Source of the DNA: Zavarzinia compransoris
Lineage (GTDB): Bacteria > Pseudomonadota > Alphaproteobacteria > Zavarziniales > Zavarziniaceae
DNA length: 64,000 nucleotides
Reading direction: 5' to 3'
Assembly (NCBI RefSeq): GCF_003173055.1
Contig: NZ_QGLF01000001.1
Coordinates: 131,085-195,084, forward strand
Shown: piece after piece, positions 20,603 to 29,275 of the stretch
Position numbering within the stretch: the stretch's first letter is position 1
How the letters are laid out: each line of letters begins with the position of its first letter
The notes under the pieces: model-generated
Seen by the model: the letters and a program-made list of their open reading frames with translations, nothing else
Databases searched by the model: none
Told to the model about the DNA's origin: nothing
Program-made: the position numbers and the translations under genes

Positions 20603-20992
20603 ATGCGCATCACCCAGGGCTGCTTTTCCTTCCTGCCCGACCTGACCGACGCCCAGATCCGCGCCCAGGTGCAATATTGCATCGACCAGGGTTACGCCGT
20701 CGGCCTCGAATACAATGATTGCCCGCATCCCCGGGATACCTATTGGGAGATGTGGGGCCAGCCGATGTTCGATATCCGCGACGCGGCCGGCGTGATGATG
20801 GAGCTTGATGCCTGCCGCAAGGCCCATGGCGACGGCTATATCCGCCTGACCGGCTTCGATTCCAGCCATGGCTGGGAATCGGTGCGGATTTCCTTCCTGG
20901 TCAACCGCCCGGCGGAAGAGACGCGCTTCGTCCTCGACCGCCAGGAGCGGGCGGGCCGCAACATCGTCTACCAGACGCGGCCCGTCGCATGA
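20603..20992 (+). CDS. cbbS: RuBisCO small subunit (CbbS)
   Basis: A 129-aa small subunit completing the L8S8 hexadecamer. N-terminus [16 protein letters not shown] and [21 protein letters not shown] are typical of red-type small subunits. The C-terminal extension (about residues 105-129) corresponds to the extra beta-hairpin that lines the central pore in red-type enzymes. Its stop overlaps cbbX (ATGA). Confidence 0.97.
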   Translation: MRITQGCFSFLPDLTDAQIRAQVQYCIDQGYAVGLEYNDCPHPRDTYWEMWGQPMFDIRDAAGVMMELDACRKAHGDGYIRLTGFDSSHGWESVRISFLVNRPAEETRFVLDRQERAGRNIVYQTRPVA

Positions 20993-21873
20993 CCGAAAGG
21001 GGCACGATCGACCTTGCGGCCGAACTGGAAGCCTCGGGGGCGCGGGCGGTGCTCGACACCCTCGACGCCGAACTGGTGGGTCTTGCGCCAGTAAAGGCGC
21101 GGATCCGCCAGATCGCGGCCCTGCTGGTGGTCGAGAAGGTGCGCCGGGGGCTCGGCCTCAATGCCGAGCCGCCGTCGCTGCACATGTCCTTCACCGGCAA
21201 TCCGGGCACGGGCAAGACCACGGTCGCCATGCGCATGGCGGATATCCTGTTCCGCCTCGGCTTCGTCCGGAAGGGCCATCTCGTCTCGGTGACCCGGGAC
21301 GATCTGGTCGGCCAATATATCGGCCATACCGCGCCGAAGACCAAGGACGTCCTGAAACGGGCCATGGGCGGCGTCCTGTTCATCGACGAGGCCTATTATC
21401 TCTACCGTCCCGAGAACGAGCGCGATTACGGCCAGGAGGCGATCGAGATCCTGCTCCAGGTGATGGAGAACCGGCGCGAGGACCTGGTCGTGGTCCTGGC
21501 CGGTTACACCGACCGGATGGAGCGCTTCTTCACCGCCAATCCCGGCTTCCGCTCGCGCATCGCCCATCACGTCGATTTTCCCGATTACGGCGACGGCGAA
21601 CTGCTGGCGATCGCCGACCTGACCCTGGCCCGGCAGAACTACCGGCTCAGCGAGGACGGCCGGGCGGCGCTGGCGGATTACATCGTCCGGCGCCGGCGGC
21701 AGCCGCAATTCGCCAATGCCCGCTCGCTGCGCAACGCCCTCGACCGGGCGCGGCTGCGCCAGGCGGTGCGCCTGTTCGGCCGCGGCGAGGGCCTGACCGC
21801 CGACGACCTGATCACCCTCGAAGCCGAGGATATCCGCGCCAGCCGCGTGTTCCTGGAGGAAAGCCATGGCTGA
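20989..21873 (+). CDS. cbbX: Red-type RuBisCO activase CbbX (AAA+ ATPase)
   Basis: A 294-aa hexameric AAA+ motor that pulls the C-terminus of CbbL to release inhibitory sugar phosphates. Walker [10 protein letters not shown] near residue 70, pore loop region [14 protein letters not shown], Walker [13 protein letters not shown], and sensor [11 protein letters not shown]. Transcriptionally coupled to cbbS, and it overlaps cbbE by 8 bp. Normally active when bound to RuBP. Confidence 0.97.
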   Translation: MTERGTIDLAAELEASGARAVLDTLDAELVGLAPVKARIRQIAALLVVEKVRRGLGLNAEPPSLHMSFTGNPGTGKTTVAMRMADILFRLGFVRKGHLVSVTRDDLVGQYIGHTAPKTKDVLKRAMGGVLFIDEAYYLYRPENERDYGQEAIEILLQVMENRREDLVVVLAGYTDRMERFFTANPGFRSRIAHHVDFPDYGDGELLAIADLTLARQNYRLSEDGRAALADYIVRRRRQPQFANARSLRNALDRARLRQAVRLFGRGEGLTADDLITLEAEDIRASRVFLEESHG

Positions 21874-22534
21874 GCCCGTGCTGATCGCGCCGTCCATCCT
21901 CTCGGCCGATTTCGCCGCCCTCGGGGCGGAGGTGAAGGCGATGGCGGCGGCGGGCGCCGACTGGGTGCATATCGACGTCATGGACGGGCATTTCGTGCCC
22001 AACCTGACCATCGGGCCCGATGTCGTGCGCTGCCTGCGGCCGGTGACCGAGCTGACCTTCGATGTCCATCTGATGGTGGCGCCGGTCGATGCCCATCTCG
22101 ATGCCTTCGCCCGGGCCGGCGCCGATCTCATCACCGTCCATGCCGAAGCGGGGCCCCACCTCGACCGGACCTTGCAGGCGATCCGCGCCCTGGGGCGGCG
22201 CGCCGGGGTGGCGCTGTGCCCGGCGACGCCGGCCGCCGCCGTCGCCCATGTGCTCGACCGGGTCGATCTCATCCTGGTCATGACGGTCAATCCCGGTTTC
22301 GGCGGCCAGTCCTTCATCCCCTCGCAGCTCGAGAAGATCGCGGCACTGAGGGCGATGATCGGCGACCGGCCCATCCGCCTTCAGGTCGACGGCGGCATCA
22401 ACGACGAGACAGCGGCCAGGGCCGTCCGCACGGGGGCGGACGTTCTGGTCGCGGGCTCCGCCCTGTTCAGGGGCGGAGCCCAAGCCTATGCGGACAATAT
22501 CCGCCGGCTGCGGCAGGCGGTAGGTGCGGCGTAA
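21866..22534 (+). CDS. cbbE: Ribulose-5-phosphate 3-epimerase (CbbE)
   Basis: A 222-aa TIM-barrel epimerase converting xylulose-5-P to ribulose-5-P for PRK. Motifs: [30 protein letters not shown] (metal-binding His/Asp), [22 protein letters not shown] and [11 protein letters not shown]. It overlaps cbbX by 8 bp and is the last gene of the cbb operon before a signal-peptide-bearing porin gene. Confidence 0.96.
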   Translation: MAEPVLIAPSILSADFAALGAEVKAMAAAGADWVHIDVMDGHFVPNLTIGPDVVRCLRPVTELTFDVHLMVAPVDAHLDAFARAGADLITVHAEAGPHLDRTLQAIRALGRRAGVALCPATPAAAVAHVLDRVDLILVMTVNPGFGGQSFIPSQLEKIAALRAMIGDRPIRLQVDGGINDETAARAVRTGADVLVAGSALFRGGAQAYADNIRRLRQAVGAA

Positions 22535-22569
22535 CCAGAATAGAAACAGCCGAAACGGGGAGGAACCCG

Positions 22570-23214
22570 ATGAAAAGAACGACAGGTCTGGCGCTGGCGG
22601 CCTTGGTGCTGGCGGCAGGAACGGCGAGGCCCGCGAAGGCGGAGGGCGAAAGCCCGTGGCAGGTGCGCGGCCGCGCCCTCTTCGTCCTGCCCGAGGAAAG
22701 CGGCGCGCTCAGCACGGGCGGCACCCGCATCCCGGGCGATGTCTCGATCGACACGTCGGTGATCCCCGAACTGGATATCACCTATTTCTTCACGCCGAAT
22801 GTTGCGGTCGAACTGATCCTCGGCACCACCAGGCATAATGCGAAGGCGGTGAATACGCCGCTCGGCACCGCCGATCTGGGCGATGTCTGGCTGCTGCCGC
22901 CGACCTTGACCTTGCAGTATCATTTCGCGCCCGACGGCAAGATCCGGCCCTATATCGGTGCCGGGGTGAATTACACCATCTTCTACGGCAAGGACGAGCC
23001 GAGCGGTCTCTCGGTCGATTACAAGAACAACTTCGGCTGGGCGTTGCAGGCCGGCGTCGACATTCCGATCGACGACCATTGGTCGCTGAACGTCGACGTG
23101 AAGAAGGTCTTCCTCAGCACCGACGTCAAGGTGCGGGGCCTGGCGGTGCCGGTCGATGCCGATGTGGACATCGATCCGACCCTGGTCGGCGTCGGGGTCG
23201 GCTACCGCTTCTGA
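22570..23214 (+). CDS. OmpW-family outer membrane protein
   Basis: A 214-aa protein. A cleavable signal peptide spans about residues 1-23 (MKRTTGLALAALVLAAGTARPAKA). The mature part is an eight-strand beta-barrel of the OmpW family: the conserved PELDITYFFTPNVAVELI, GAGVNYTIFY and a terminal Phe (GYRF) recognised by the Bam machinery. GGGGAGG precedes the ATG. It follows cbbE by 35 bp and could share its transcript. OmpW proteins form small hydrophobic channels; the substrate is unknown. It converges on nikO with only 7 bp between stops. Confidence 0.9.
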   Translation: MKRTTGLALAALVLAAGTARPAKAEGESPWQVRGRALFVLPEESGALSTGGTRIPGDVSIDTSVIPELDITYFFTPNVAVELILGTTRHNAKAVNTPLGTADLGDVWLLPPTLTLQYHFAPDGKIRPYIGAGVNYTIFYGKDEPSGLSVDYKNNFGWALQAGVDIPIDDHWSLNVDVKKVFLSTDVKVRGLAVPVDADVDIDPTLVGVGVGYRF

Positions 23215-23221
23215 TCCCGTT

Positions 23222-23947
23222 TCAGTGGCGGTGATGGTCGCCTGCGCCTTCGATGTGAAGGTGCAGGTGATCATGCGTGTGCGGGTGGCCGTGGAAGACC
23301 GCGGGCAGCAGTCGGCCGTCCTTCAGCGCCGCCACCCGCGACGACAGGCGGTGCAGGAACCAGCGGTCGTGCGAGACGATGATCATCGCCTGCGGCAGGC
23401 CGGACAGAATCTCGACCAGGCGCCGGTAATGCGTCTCGTCGAGGGCATTGGTCGGCTCGTCGAGCAGGAGCACGTCCGGTTCCATGGCGAGCACGCCGGC
23501 CAGCGCGACGAGGCGCTTCTCTCCGCCCGACAGGCGGTGGGTAACGCGGGACGCCAGGGCGCCGAGTTCGAGCTGGTCGAGCACGGCTGCCGCCCGGGCA
23601 CGGGCGATATCGGGCGACAGGCCCAGATTCAAGGGGCCGAAGGCGACGTCGTCGATCACCGTCGGGCAGAACAACTGGTCGTCCGCATCCTGGAACAGGT
23701 AACCGGCGCGGGCGCGCATGGCGCGAAAATCCTTCTCGCTCCGGCACGGCCGGCCGAAGGCCACGATCTCGCCCGCCGCCGCTGCTTCGAGACCGATCAG
23801 GGTGCGGAGCAGGGTGGTCTTGCCGGCGCCGTTCGGCCCGACCAGGGCCAGCCGCTCGCCGGCCCGCAGTTCGAGGCTGGCGCCGTCCAGCACCCGCCGC
23901 TCCCCGCGCGAAACGACGATATCCTGCAACGACAGCAAAAGGGTCAT
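23222..23947 (-). CDS. nikO: Nickel ECF transporter ATPase (NikO/CbiO)
   Basis: A 241-aa ABC ATPase energising nickel uptake. Walker [10 protein letters not shown] near residue 36, Q-loop FQDADDQLF (typical of CbiO/NikO), signature [11 protein letters not shown], Walker [13 protein letters not shown] and switch His in VSHDRW. The C-terminus carries a His-rich tail (about residues 217-241, [13 protein letters not shown]-like) of the type seen in Ni-handling proteins. The start overlaps nikQ (ATGA). Nickel rather than cobalt is supported by nikK/nikL in the operon, the NikR box and the hydrogenase context. Confidence 0.92.
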   Translation of the reverse strand: MTLLLSLQDIVVSRGERRVLDGASLELRAGERLALVGPNGAGKTTLLRTLIGLEAAAAGEIVAFGRPCRSEKDFRAMRARAGYLFQDADDQLFCPTVIDDVAFGPLNLGLSPDIARARAAAVLDQLELGALASRVTHRLSGGEKRLVALAGVLAMEPDVLLLDEPTNALDETHYRRLVEILSGLPQAMIIVSHDRWFLHRLSSRVAALKDGRLLPAVFHGHPHTHDHLHLHIEGAGDHHRH

Positions 23948-24687
23948 GGCCAATGGTCCAGGGTGACGAGGGCAAGGGCGGCGGCCACGGCCAGCGCCAT
24001 GGCGGCCGGGCCGCCGCGGCCGGCCTCCTCGGGCCCGATGGCCGGCAGGCGGCCGTCGAAGGCGCGGCAGCGCATCGCCTCCTCGACCCGCGAGGCCCGG
24101 TCCAGGGCGCGCAGCAGCACCATGCCGGCCAGATTGCCGAAGCTGCGGAAACTGTGCAGGGAGGTACGCGGCACGAAAGCCCGGGCCCTCATGGCTTCGC
24201 GCAGGCGGCGGATCTCGCCGCGGTAGATCTCGATGTAACGGGTGGTGAACAGGAACAACTGCACGAAGCGGAGCGGCAGGCCCAGGCGCCGCGCGCCATG
24301 GCCGATGCGCAAGGGATCGAGCCCGCCGAGCAGGGCATAGGCGACCATGACCGCCGCATTCACCTTGAGCACGATACTGAGGGCGCGCAGCAGGCCCGCC
24401 TCGCTGAGCGCGAGCGGGCCGAGCGTGACCAGCGGCGTGCCCGCCACGGTCAGCGGCAGCATCAGGAGCAGCAGGACGAGAAACCCCTCGACGTGCAGGA
24501 GGCGCCGGGCCAATGCCGCGAGCGGCGGGCCGGCGGCGAGGACCAGCAGCAGGCCCGCCCCCGCGGCGACGGCCTGGGCCGGCAATCCCCGCAGGCTGGT
24601 GATCGCCAGCAGTAGCACCAGGGCGGCGAACAGGCGGGCGCGGGAATCGATCCGATCCGCCTTGCCGCTGTCGAGGGCGATGGTCAC
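23944..24687 (-). CDS. nikQ: Nickel ECF transporter membrane subunit NikQ (CbiQ family)
   Basis: A 247-aa polytopic T-component with about 5-6 hydrophobic segments. It has the coupling-helix signatures REAMRARAF (about residues 163-171) and [10 protein letters not shown] (about 203-212), matching the two Ala-Arg-Gly-like motifs by which CbiQ proteins contact the ATPase. It lies between nikL and nikO with ATGA overlaps on both sides. Confidence 0.9.
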   Translation of the reverse strand: MTIALDSGKADRIDSRARLFAALVLLLAITSLRGLPAQAVAAGAGLLLVLAAGPPLAALARRLLHVEGFLVLLLLMLPLTVAGTPLVTLGPLALSEAGLLRALSIVLKVNAAVMVAYALLGGLDPLRIGHGARRLGLPLRFVQLFLFTTRYIEIYRGEIRRLREAMRARAFVPRTSLHSFRSFGNLAGMVLLRALDRASRVEEAMRCRAFDGRLPAIGPEEAGRGGPAAMALAVAAALALVTLDHWP

Positions 24688-25247
24688 TTGTCCCCCCTGC
24701 CGCGGCGGGCGCTGGCCCAGAGGGCCATGCCGGCAAGACCGATGATCATGCCGATGCCGCCCATCACGTCGTTGAAGCGTATCCGCCCCTCCGCCTCGTC
24801 ATAGGCTTCGAGCAGGGGGCGCACCTGCCGCGCCACCGCCCGGTCGACCGCGGCTTCGATCGCCGCCGTTTCCGCCGGCGGCGCGGCGGTCCCGGTACTG
24901 GTCCCGGCGGGGGCGGTGAGGGTTGCCTGGCCGCCGAAGCGGTCGGCGTCGAGCACGACCTCGGCGATATGACCGTCCCTGGAATCGACGACGACGGTGA
25001 AGCGGTCGGGCCCCGCCGGCTTCCAGGCGAAGCGGCCCTCGGCATCGGTGTCGGTGCGATAGAGTTCGGTGCCGGCACTGCCGCGGATCACCAGGGCGGC
25101 CCCCTGGGGCCGGCCGCCGCCGATGAAGAAGGCATAGCCGCTGATGGTGCCGTCCTCGACCGTGGCGAAGAGTTTCAGGCGGTGGGCGGCGGCCGGGCTT
25201 GCCGCCGCCACGACCATCGCGCAGGCGATCAGCAGGCGCCGCATCAT
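24684..25247 (-). CDS. nikL: Nickel transport accessory protein NikL-like
   Basis: A 187-aa exported protein. The signal peptide spans about residues 1-21, ending PAAAH-R, so the mature chain begins with a His-containing end. A CarboxypepD-like/DUF4198-type beta domain follows ([26 protein letters not shown]), then a Pro/Ala/Thr linker, a helical region and a C-terminal membrane anchor (about 163-180, [16 protein letters not shown]). This matches NikL, the accessory component replacing NikN in NikKMLQO systems. Two adjacent ATGs (25247, 25244) are possible; the first overlaps nikM. Confidence 0.82.
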   Translation of the reverse strand: MMRRLLIACAMVVAAASPAAAHRLKLFATVEDGTISGYAFFIGGGRPQGAALVIRGSAGTELYRTDTDAEGRFAWKPAGPDRFTVVVDSRDGHIAEVVLDADRFGGQATLTAPAGTSTGTAAPPAETAAIEAAVDRAVARQVRPLLEAYDEAEGRIRFNDVMGGIGMIIGLAGMALWASARRGRGDK

Positions 25248-25855
25248 GGCCGGGTCCCCGCCAGGGCTTCGGGCCTGACCCGTTTCAGGAAATGCACGGC
25301 AAAGCCGGTGATCAGCGCTTCCGCCGCCATCAGCGGCAGATAGGTGACCAGCAGCACCCGGGCCGAGGGCAGGTAATCCGGCGACGACAGGGCCAGCGCC
25401 AGAGCGACCCCGCCGCCGGTCGCCAGCACCGCAAGGGCGGCGCCGAAGGCCGCGAGCACGGCCGCCCGCGCGGGCGCGGCGCGGGCCACCCGCCCGCCCA
25501 GGACCAGCCCGACCAGGACGCCCGGCAGGGCGATATTGACCGTGTTGACGCCAAGGGCGATCAGCCCGCCGAAGCCGAACATCAGGGCCTGAAGGGCAAG
25601 GCCGACCATGACCGCCGGCACCGCCAGCGGCCCGATCATCAAGCCCATCAAGCCCGACAGCAGCAGGTGCACGCTGGACGGGCCGACCGGCACCGCGACC
25701 AGGGAGACGGAAAAGAACACGGCCGCGAGGACGGCCGTGCCCGGGATCGTCTCTTCCTTCAGGCGCGGCAGCGACCACAGGCAGAGGCCGGCGGTCGCCG
25801 CCCAGCCCCCGCCCAGCACGGGCAGGGAGAGAAGTCCGTCCGGAATATGGGCCAT
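25244..25855 (-). CDS. nikM: Nickel ECF transporter substrate-binding membrane subunit NikM
   Basis: A 203-aa S-component with about six membrane segments. The family N-terminus is MHIPDGxL with His2 and the N-terminal amine coordinating Ni. Here it reads MAHIPDGLL, so His is at position 3 of the precursor but position 2 if the initiator Met is removed before Ala. VGPSSVHLLLSGLMGL (about 57-72) holds the second conserved His. It overlaps nikL by ATGA and lies 22 bp after nikK. Confidence 0.92.
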   Translation of the reverse strand: MAHIPDGLLSLPVLGGGWAATAGLCLWSLPRLKEETIPGTAVLAAVFFSVSLVAVPVGPSSVHLLLSGLMGLMIGPLAVPAVMVGLALQALMFGFGGLIALGVNTVNIALPGVLVGLVLGGRVARAAPARAAVLAAFGAALAVLATGGGVALALALSSPDYLPSARVLLVTYLPLMAAEALITGFAVHFLKRVRPEALAGTRP

Positions 25856-25877
25856 GGCCGTGTGTCCGTCCGTCCGC

Positions 25878-26648
25878 CTAAGGGGCCTTGCCCATGTCGG
25901 TCGCCTTCACCCAGATCAGGGCGCCGGCCTCGACCGGGACATCCTTGCCTTCCGGGCTCTTCATCGTGGTCTCGGCCTCGGTCAGGGCGGCGAAGCCCCA
26001 CCAGCCGGCGCGCGGCATGGCGTAGGAGAAGGTGCCGTTGGCATCCGCCTTCAGCACCTGGGTGATGAAGGCGTCGTTCGGCGCGGTCACGCTGCCGTCG
26101 TTGACGAATTCGATCTCGACCTCGGCATAGGGTACGGGCTGGCCGCCCTTGGTGACCACGCCGGTGAAGAGATTGCCGGTCCAAAGCCCGGACGGGCGGG
26201 TGAGGGGGCGGATTTCCACCGGCAGGCCGACCATCTCGTCCCAGCCCTCGCCGGTAGAGAAACTGTCCACCACCACCTTGGTGTAGTGGATGATGTATTT
26301 GCCCTCCGCCGGTTCCCAATAGGGTTTCGGCTCGACGAAGAAGATGGCGGTGCCGGGCTCCTTCAGGTCGATGCTGGTGCGCCAGGCGGTCTTGCCGCCG
26401 TTCACCGTCTCGACCAGCTTGGGCAGCAGGTCGGTGGTCTGGCCTTCGCGCAGCATGCCGAAGCGTAGCGGCTTCTCCATCTGCATGTGCGGGCCTCGGT
26501 CCATCGGGTGGGTGAAGACGAGGTCGAGATCGACCGTGCCGCCCTCGGGCAGGACGTCGGCGCTCGGCAGCAATTCCTGGAAATGGGCGGCGGCGGGCGA
26601 GGCAAGGGCGGCGGCGAGGCAAAGCCCCATGATCGTGGTGCGCAGCAT
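25878..26648 (-). CDS. nikK: Periplasmic nickel-uptake protein NikK (DUF4198)
   Basis: A 256-aa exported protein, first gene of nikKMLQO. The signal peptide spans about residues 1-21 (LAAALASPAAA-H), so the mature protein starts with His, as typical for DUF4198 metal-binding proteins. Two beta-rich parts follow: TVDLDLVFTHPMDRGPHM (His/Met-rich, about 39-56) and KPYWEPAEGKYIIHYTKVVV. Its role is probably delivery of Ni in the periplasm or at the transporter. Expression is expected to be NikR-controlled through the box 40 bp upstream. Confidence 0.87.
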   Translation of the reverse strand: MLRTTIMGLCLAAALASPAAAHFQELLPSADVLPEGGTVDLDLVFTHPMDRGPHMQMEKPLRFGMLREGQTTDLLPKLVETVNGGKTAWRTSIDLKEPGTAIFFVEPKPYWEPAEGKYIIHYTKVVVDSFSTGEGWDEMVGLPVEIRPLTRPSGLWTGNLFTGVVTKGGQPVPYAEVEIEFVNDGSVTAPNDAFITQVLKADANGTFSYAMPRAGWWGFAALTEAETTMKSPEGKDVPVEAGALIWVKATDMGKAP

Positions 26649-26951
26649 GGTTTCCGTCCCTCTCCTTACCTGGCATCCGGGGTTCTGGTGTGATGATTAT
26701 ATCAAAACATCATACCGACAAGCGGAAACAGGGGCTGGGGAGAGAGAAAGTAATGATCACGATTACAGCGGAAATGCCGCGGGCCGCCGCACCCGGGCGG
26801 GTGGACGTCGCGGGACGGATCATGCGCCGTGGCATACTATCTTTTCAATTGGAAAATTTTCTTTTCAGGCGCGGCGGGCGGCCGCGGGAATTGATCGGCT
26901 TCCGGCCGGGGTGCTAGCATTCTCCCGACCGATCCCCTGGAGGCAGCGACC
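26649..26951. promoter_or_regulatory. Divergent intergenic region nikK / hupT
   Basis: This 303-bp region separates the leftward nik operon from rightward hupTUV. It holds the NikR box and, nearer hupT, an A+T-rich block with the inverted repeat TTTTC-AATTG-GAAAA (26842-26856) followed by two direct TTTTC copies (26857-26866). The latter could be an operator or an UP-type element for the sensor operon; no regulator is assigned. A 55-75 codon open frame inside it lacks coding character and is not annotated. Confidence 0.5.
26688..26715. promoter_or_regulatory. Near-consensus NikR operator upstream of nikK
   Basis: GTGTGA (26688-26693) and TCATAC (26710-26715) are separated by exactly 16 bp. 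The E. coli-type NikR consensus is GTATGA-N16-TCATAC, so only one base differs. The site is 40 bp upstream of the nikK start, where a Ni-bound NikR would block transcription. No nikR gene lies in the window. Confidence 0.82.
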
Positions 26952-28271
26952 TTGGCGCAGACGCCGATACCCGGCCCCGTCGACATGGAGGGCGAAGGCG
27001 TCTGGATCGACGTCATCCGCAAGATGGACGAGACCTATGCCGATCTCGTCGCCCAACAGGTCGAACTGGAGCGCAAGAACGCCGAACTCGAGGAGGCGCA
27101 GGCCTTCATCGCCGGCGTGATGGCGGCGATGACCGATGTCCTGCTCGTCAGCGACATGGAGGGCCGCATCGTCGAGGTGAACGGCGCCGCCGAGCGGGCG
27201 CTCGGCCGGCCCAGCGCCAGCCTGGCCGGCACGCCCCTGGGCGGGATTTTCGATCCGGCGGCGGGGCCCGCCCTCGACGGGCTGATCGCCGCCGCGCGCC
27301 GGCACGAACGGGTTTCCGACCTCGAACTGGTGCTGCGCGGCGTCGAGGGGGATTTCCCGGTCTCGCTGAATTCCTCGATCCGTTATACGCCGCGGGGCCG
27401 TTCGGTCGGCCTCGTCCTGGTCGGGCGGCCGACGGGGGAATTGCGCCGGGCCTACCGCGACCTCGCCACCGCCCACGAACGCCTGAAGGAAACCCAGCAG
27501 CAACTGGTCCATTCCGAGAAGATGGCTTCCCTCGGCCGGCTGGTCGCCGGGGTGGCGCATGAATTGAACAACCCGATTTCCTTCGTCTACGGCAATGCCC
27601 ATGCCCTGCGCCGGCAGATGGAGCGCCTGACCGCCTATATCGCCGTCCTCGATGCCGGCGGCCCGGCGGCGGAGGCGCGCACGGCCAACCGCATCGACAA
27701 GACCCTGGCCGATCTGCCCGGCACCATCGACGGCCTGGCCGAGGGGGCGGAGCGGGTGCGCGACATCGTCGCCGAATTGCGCCGCTTCGCCGCGACCGAC
27801 AAGGCGCCGGCCGACGTCTTCGACCTCGGCGACGTCCTGCATGCGGCGGTCGACTGGGTGGCAAGGGCGCAGATGCCGGAACTCGAGGTCGCTTTCGACC
27901 TGCCCCGGCCGTTCCGCGCCTTCGGCCTTTCCGCCCACAGCCATCAGGTGGTGATGAACCTGGTCCAGAACGCCATCGATGCCATGGCGGAAACCGCGCC
28001 GCCCCGCCGCCTGCGCATCGCCGGCCGCATCGAGGGCCAGCAGGCGGTGGTCGAGATCCACGACAGCGGCCCGGGGATCGCCGCCGATCTTGCGGCCCGC
28101 ATCTTCGATCCCTTCTTCACCACCAAGCCGGTCGGCAAGGGCACGGGCCTTGGCCTGTCCATCAGCGACCGGATCGTCAGCGACCAGGGCGGCAGTCTGT
28201 CCGCCGGCAATCACCCGGAGGGCGGCGCGGTCTTCACCCTGCGCCTGCCGGCGGCGGGGGGAGCGGCATGA
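26952..28271 (+). CDS. hupT: H2-signalling sensor histidine kinase HupT/HoxJ
   Basis: A 439-aa soluble kinase with no membrane segment. An N-terminal coiled-coil helix (about 25-50) leads into a PAS domain (about 52-165, VSDMEGRIVEVNGAAERAL), then a dimerisation/phosphoacceptor domain with H-box VAHELNNPISF (about 200-210) and an ATPase domain with N, G1 (DSGPGIA) and G2 (KGTGLGLS) boxes. The PAS domain in this family docks the regulatory hydrogenase. The start is TTG at 26952, seven bases after CCCCTGGAGGCAG. Overlap ATGA with hupU supports a functional unit hupTUV, which controls phosphorylation of HupR. Confidence 0.93.
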   Translation: MAQTPIPGPVDMEGEGVWIDVIRKMDETYADLVAQQVELERKNAELEEAQAFIAGVMAAMTDVLLVSDMEGRIVEVNGAAERALGRPSASLAGTPLGGIFDPAAGPALDGLIAAARRHERVSDLELVLRGVEGDFPVSLNSSIRYTPRGRSVGLVLVGRPTGELRRAYRDLATAHERLKETQQQLVHSEKMASLGRLVAGVAHELNNPISFVYGNAHALRRQMERLTAYIAVLDAGGPAAEARTANRIDKTLADLPGTIDGLAEGAERVRDIVAELRRFAATDKAPADVFDLGDVLHAAVDWVARAQMPELEVAFDLPRPFRAFGLSAHSHQVVMNLVQNAIDAMAETAPPRRLRIAGRIEGQQAVVEIHDSGPGIAADLAARIFDPFFTTKPVGKGTGLGLSISDRIVSDQGGSLSAGNHPEGGAVFTLRLPAAGGAA

Positions 28272-29266
28272 TGAATCTCCTCTGGCTGCAATCGGGCGGC
28301 TGCGGCGGCTGCACCATGTCGATGATGTGCGCCGAGGCGCCGGACCTTCTCGCCACCCTCGACGGCGCGGGCATCGACCTGCTCTGGCACCCGACCCTGT
28401 CCGAGGCGACGGGGGCGGAGGTCGTCGACCTGTTGCAGGCGATCGTCGAACGGCGGCAGGGGCTGGATATTCTCTGCGTCGAAGGCTCGCTGCTGCTCGG
28501 GCCGAACGGCAGCGGGCGCTTCCACATGATGGCGGGCACCGGCCGGCCCATGATCGACTGGGTGCGCGACCTTGCCGCCCGGGCCCGCCATGTCGTCGCG
28601 GTCGGCACCTGCGCGGCCTTCGGCGGGATCACCGCGGCCGGGGTCAACCCGGCCGATGCCTGCGGCCTGCAATACGACGGCCGGCAGAAGGGCGGGCTGC
28701 TCGGCCCCGGCTTCCGCGCCGGCGCCGGCCTGCCGGTGATCAATGTCGCCGGCTGCCCCACCCATCCCAATTGGGTGACCGAGACCCTGATGCTGCTGGC
28801 GGGCGGCGACATGGCGGCGGGCGATCTCGATCTCTACCAGCGGCCGCGCTTCTATGCCGATCACCTGGTGCATCATGGCTGCCCGCGCAACGAATATTAC
28901 GAATACAAGGCCAGTGCCCACAAACCCTCCGACCTCGGCTGCATGATGGAACATATGGGGTGCCTGGGGACCCAGGCCCATGCCGATTGCAACACCAGGC
29001 TCTGGAACGGCGAGGGCTCGTGCACCAGGGGCGGCTATGCCTGCATCAACTGCACCGCCCCCGAATTCGAGGAGCCGGGCCATATGTTCCTCGAAACCCC
29101 GAAACTGGCCGGCATTCCCATCGGCCTGCCCACCGACATGCCGAAGGCGTGGTTCGTCGCCCTGTCGTCCCTGGCCAAGGCGGCGACGCCGGACCGGGTG
29201 CGCCGCAACGCCGCGACCGACCGCATCGTGGTCCCGCCCACGGTGCATGAGAAACGCAAGCGCTAA
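28268..29266 (+). CDS. hupU: Regulatory [NiFe]-hydrogenase small subunit HupU/HoxB
   Basis: A 332-aa Fe-S subunit of the H2 sensor. There is no Tat signal, so it stays cytoplasmic, unlike HupS. Proximal-cluster ligands begin in GGCGGCTMSM near residue 11, with the usual number of Cys and no supernumerary ones. GTCAAFGG, GCPTHPNW, CTRGGYACINC supply further cluster ligands. It pairs with HupV and signals through HupT. The two leading Met codons make 28268 or 28271 possible; the first overlaps hupT. Confidence 0.95.
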   Translation: MMNLLWLQSGGCGGCTMSMMCAEAPDLLATLDGAGIDLLWHPTLSEATGAEVVDLLQAIVERRQGLDILCVEGSLLLGPNGSGRFHMMAGTGRPMIDWVRDLAARARHVVAVGTCAAFGGITAAGVNPADACGLQYDGRQKGGLLGPGFRAGAGLPVINVAGCPTHPNWVTETLMLLAGGDMAAGDLDLYQRPRFYADHLVHHGCPRNEYYEYKASAHKPSDLGCMMEHMGCLGTQAHADCNTRLWNGEGSCTRGGYACINCTAPEFEEPGHMFLETPKLAGIPIGLPTDMPKAWFVALSSLAKAATPDRVRRNAATDRIVVPPTVHEKRKR

Positions 29267-29275
29267 GGCCCGATC

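Noticed and set aside
26690-26917. Small 75-codon plus-strand frame in the nikK-hupT gap
   Set aside because: It covers the NikR box and an A+T-rich repeat, has no convincing ribosome binding site and no recognisable product.
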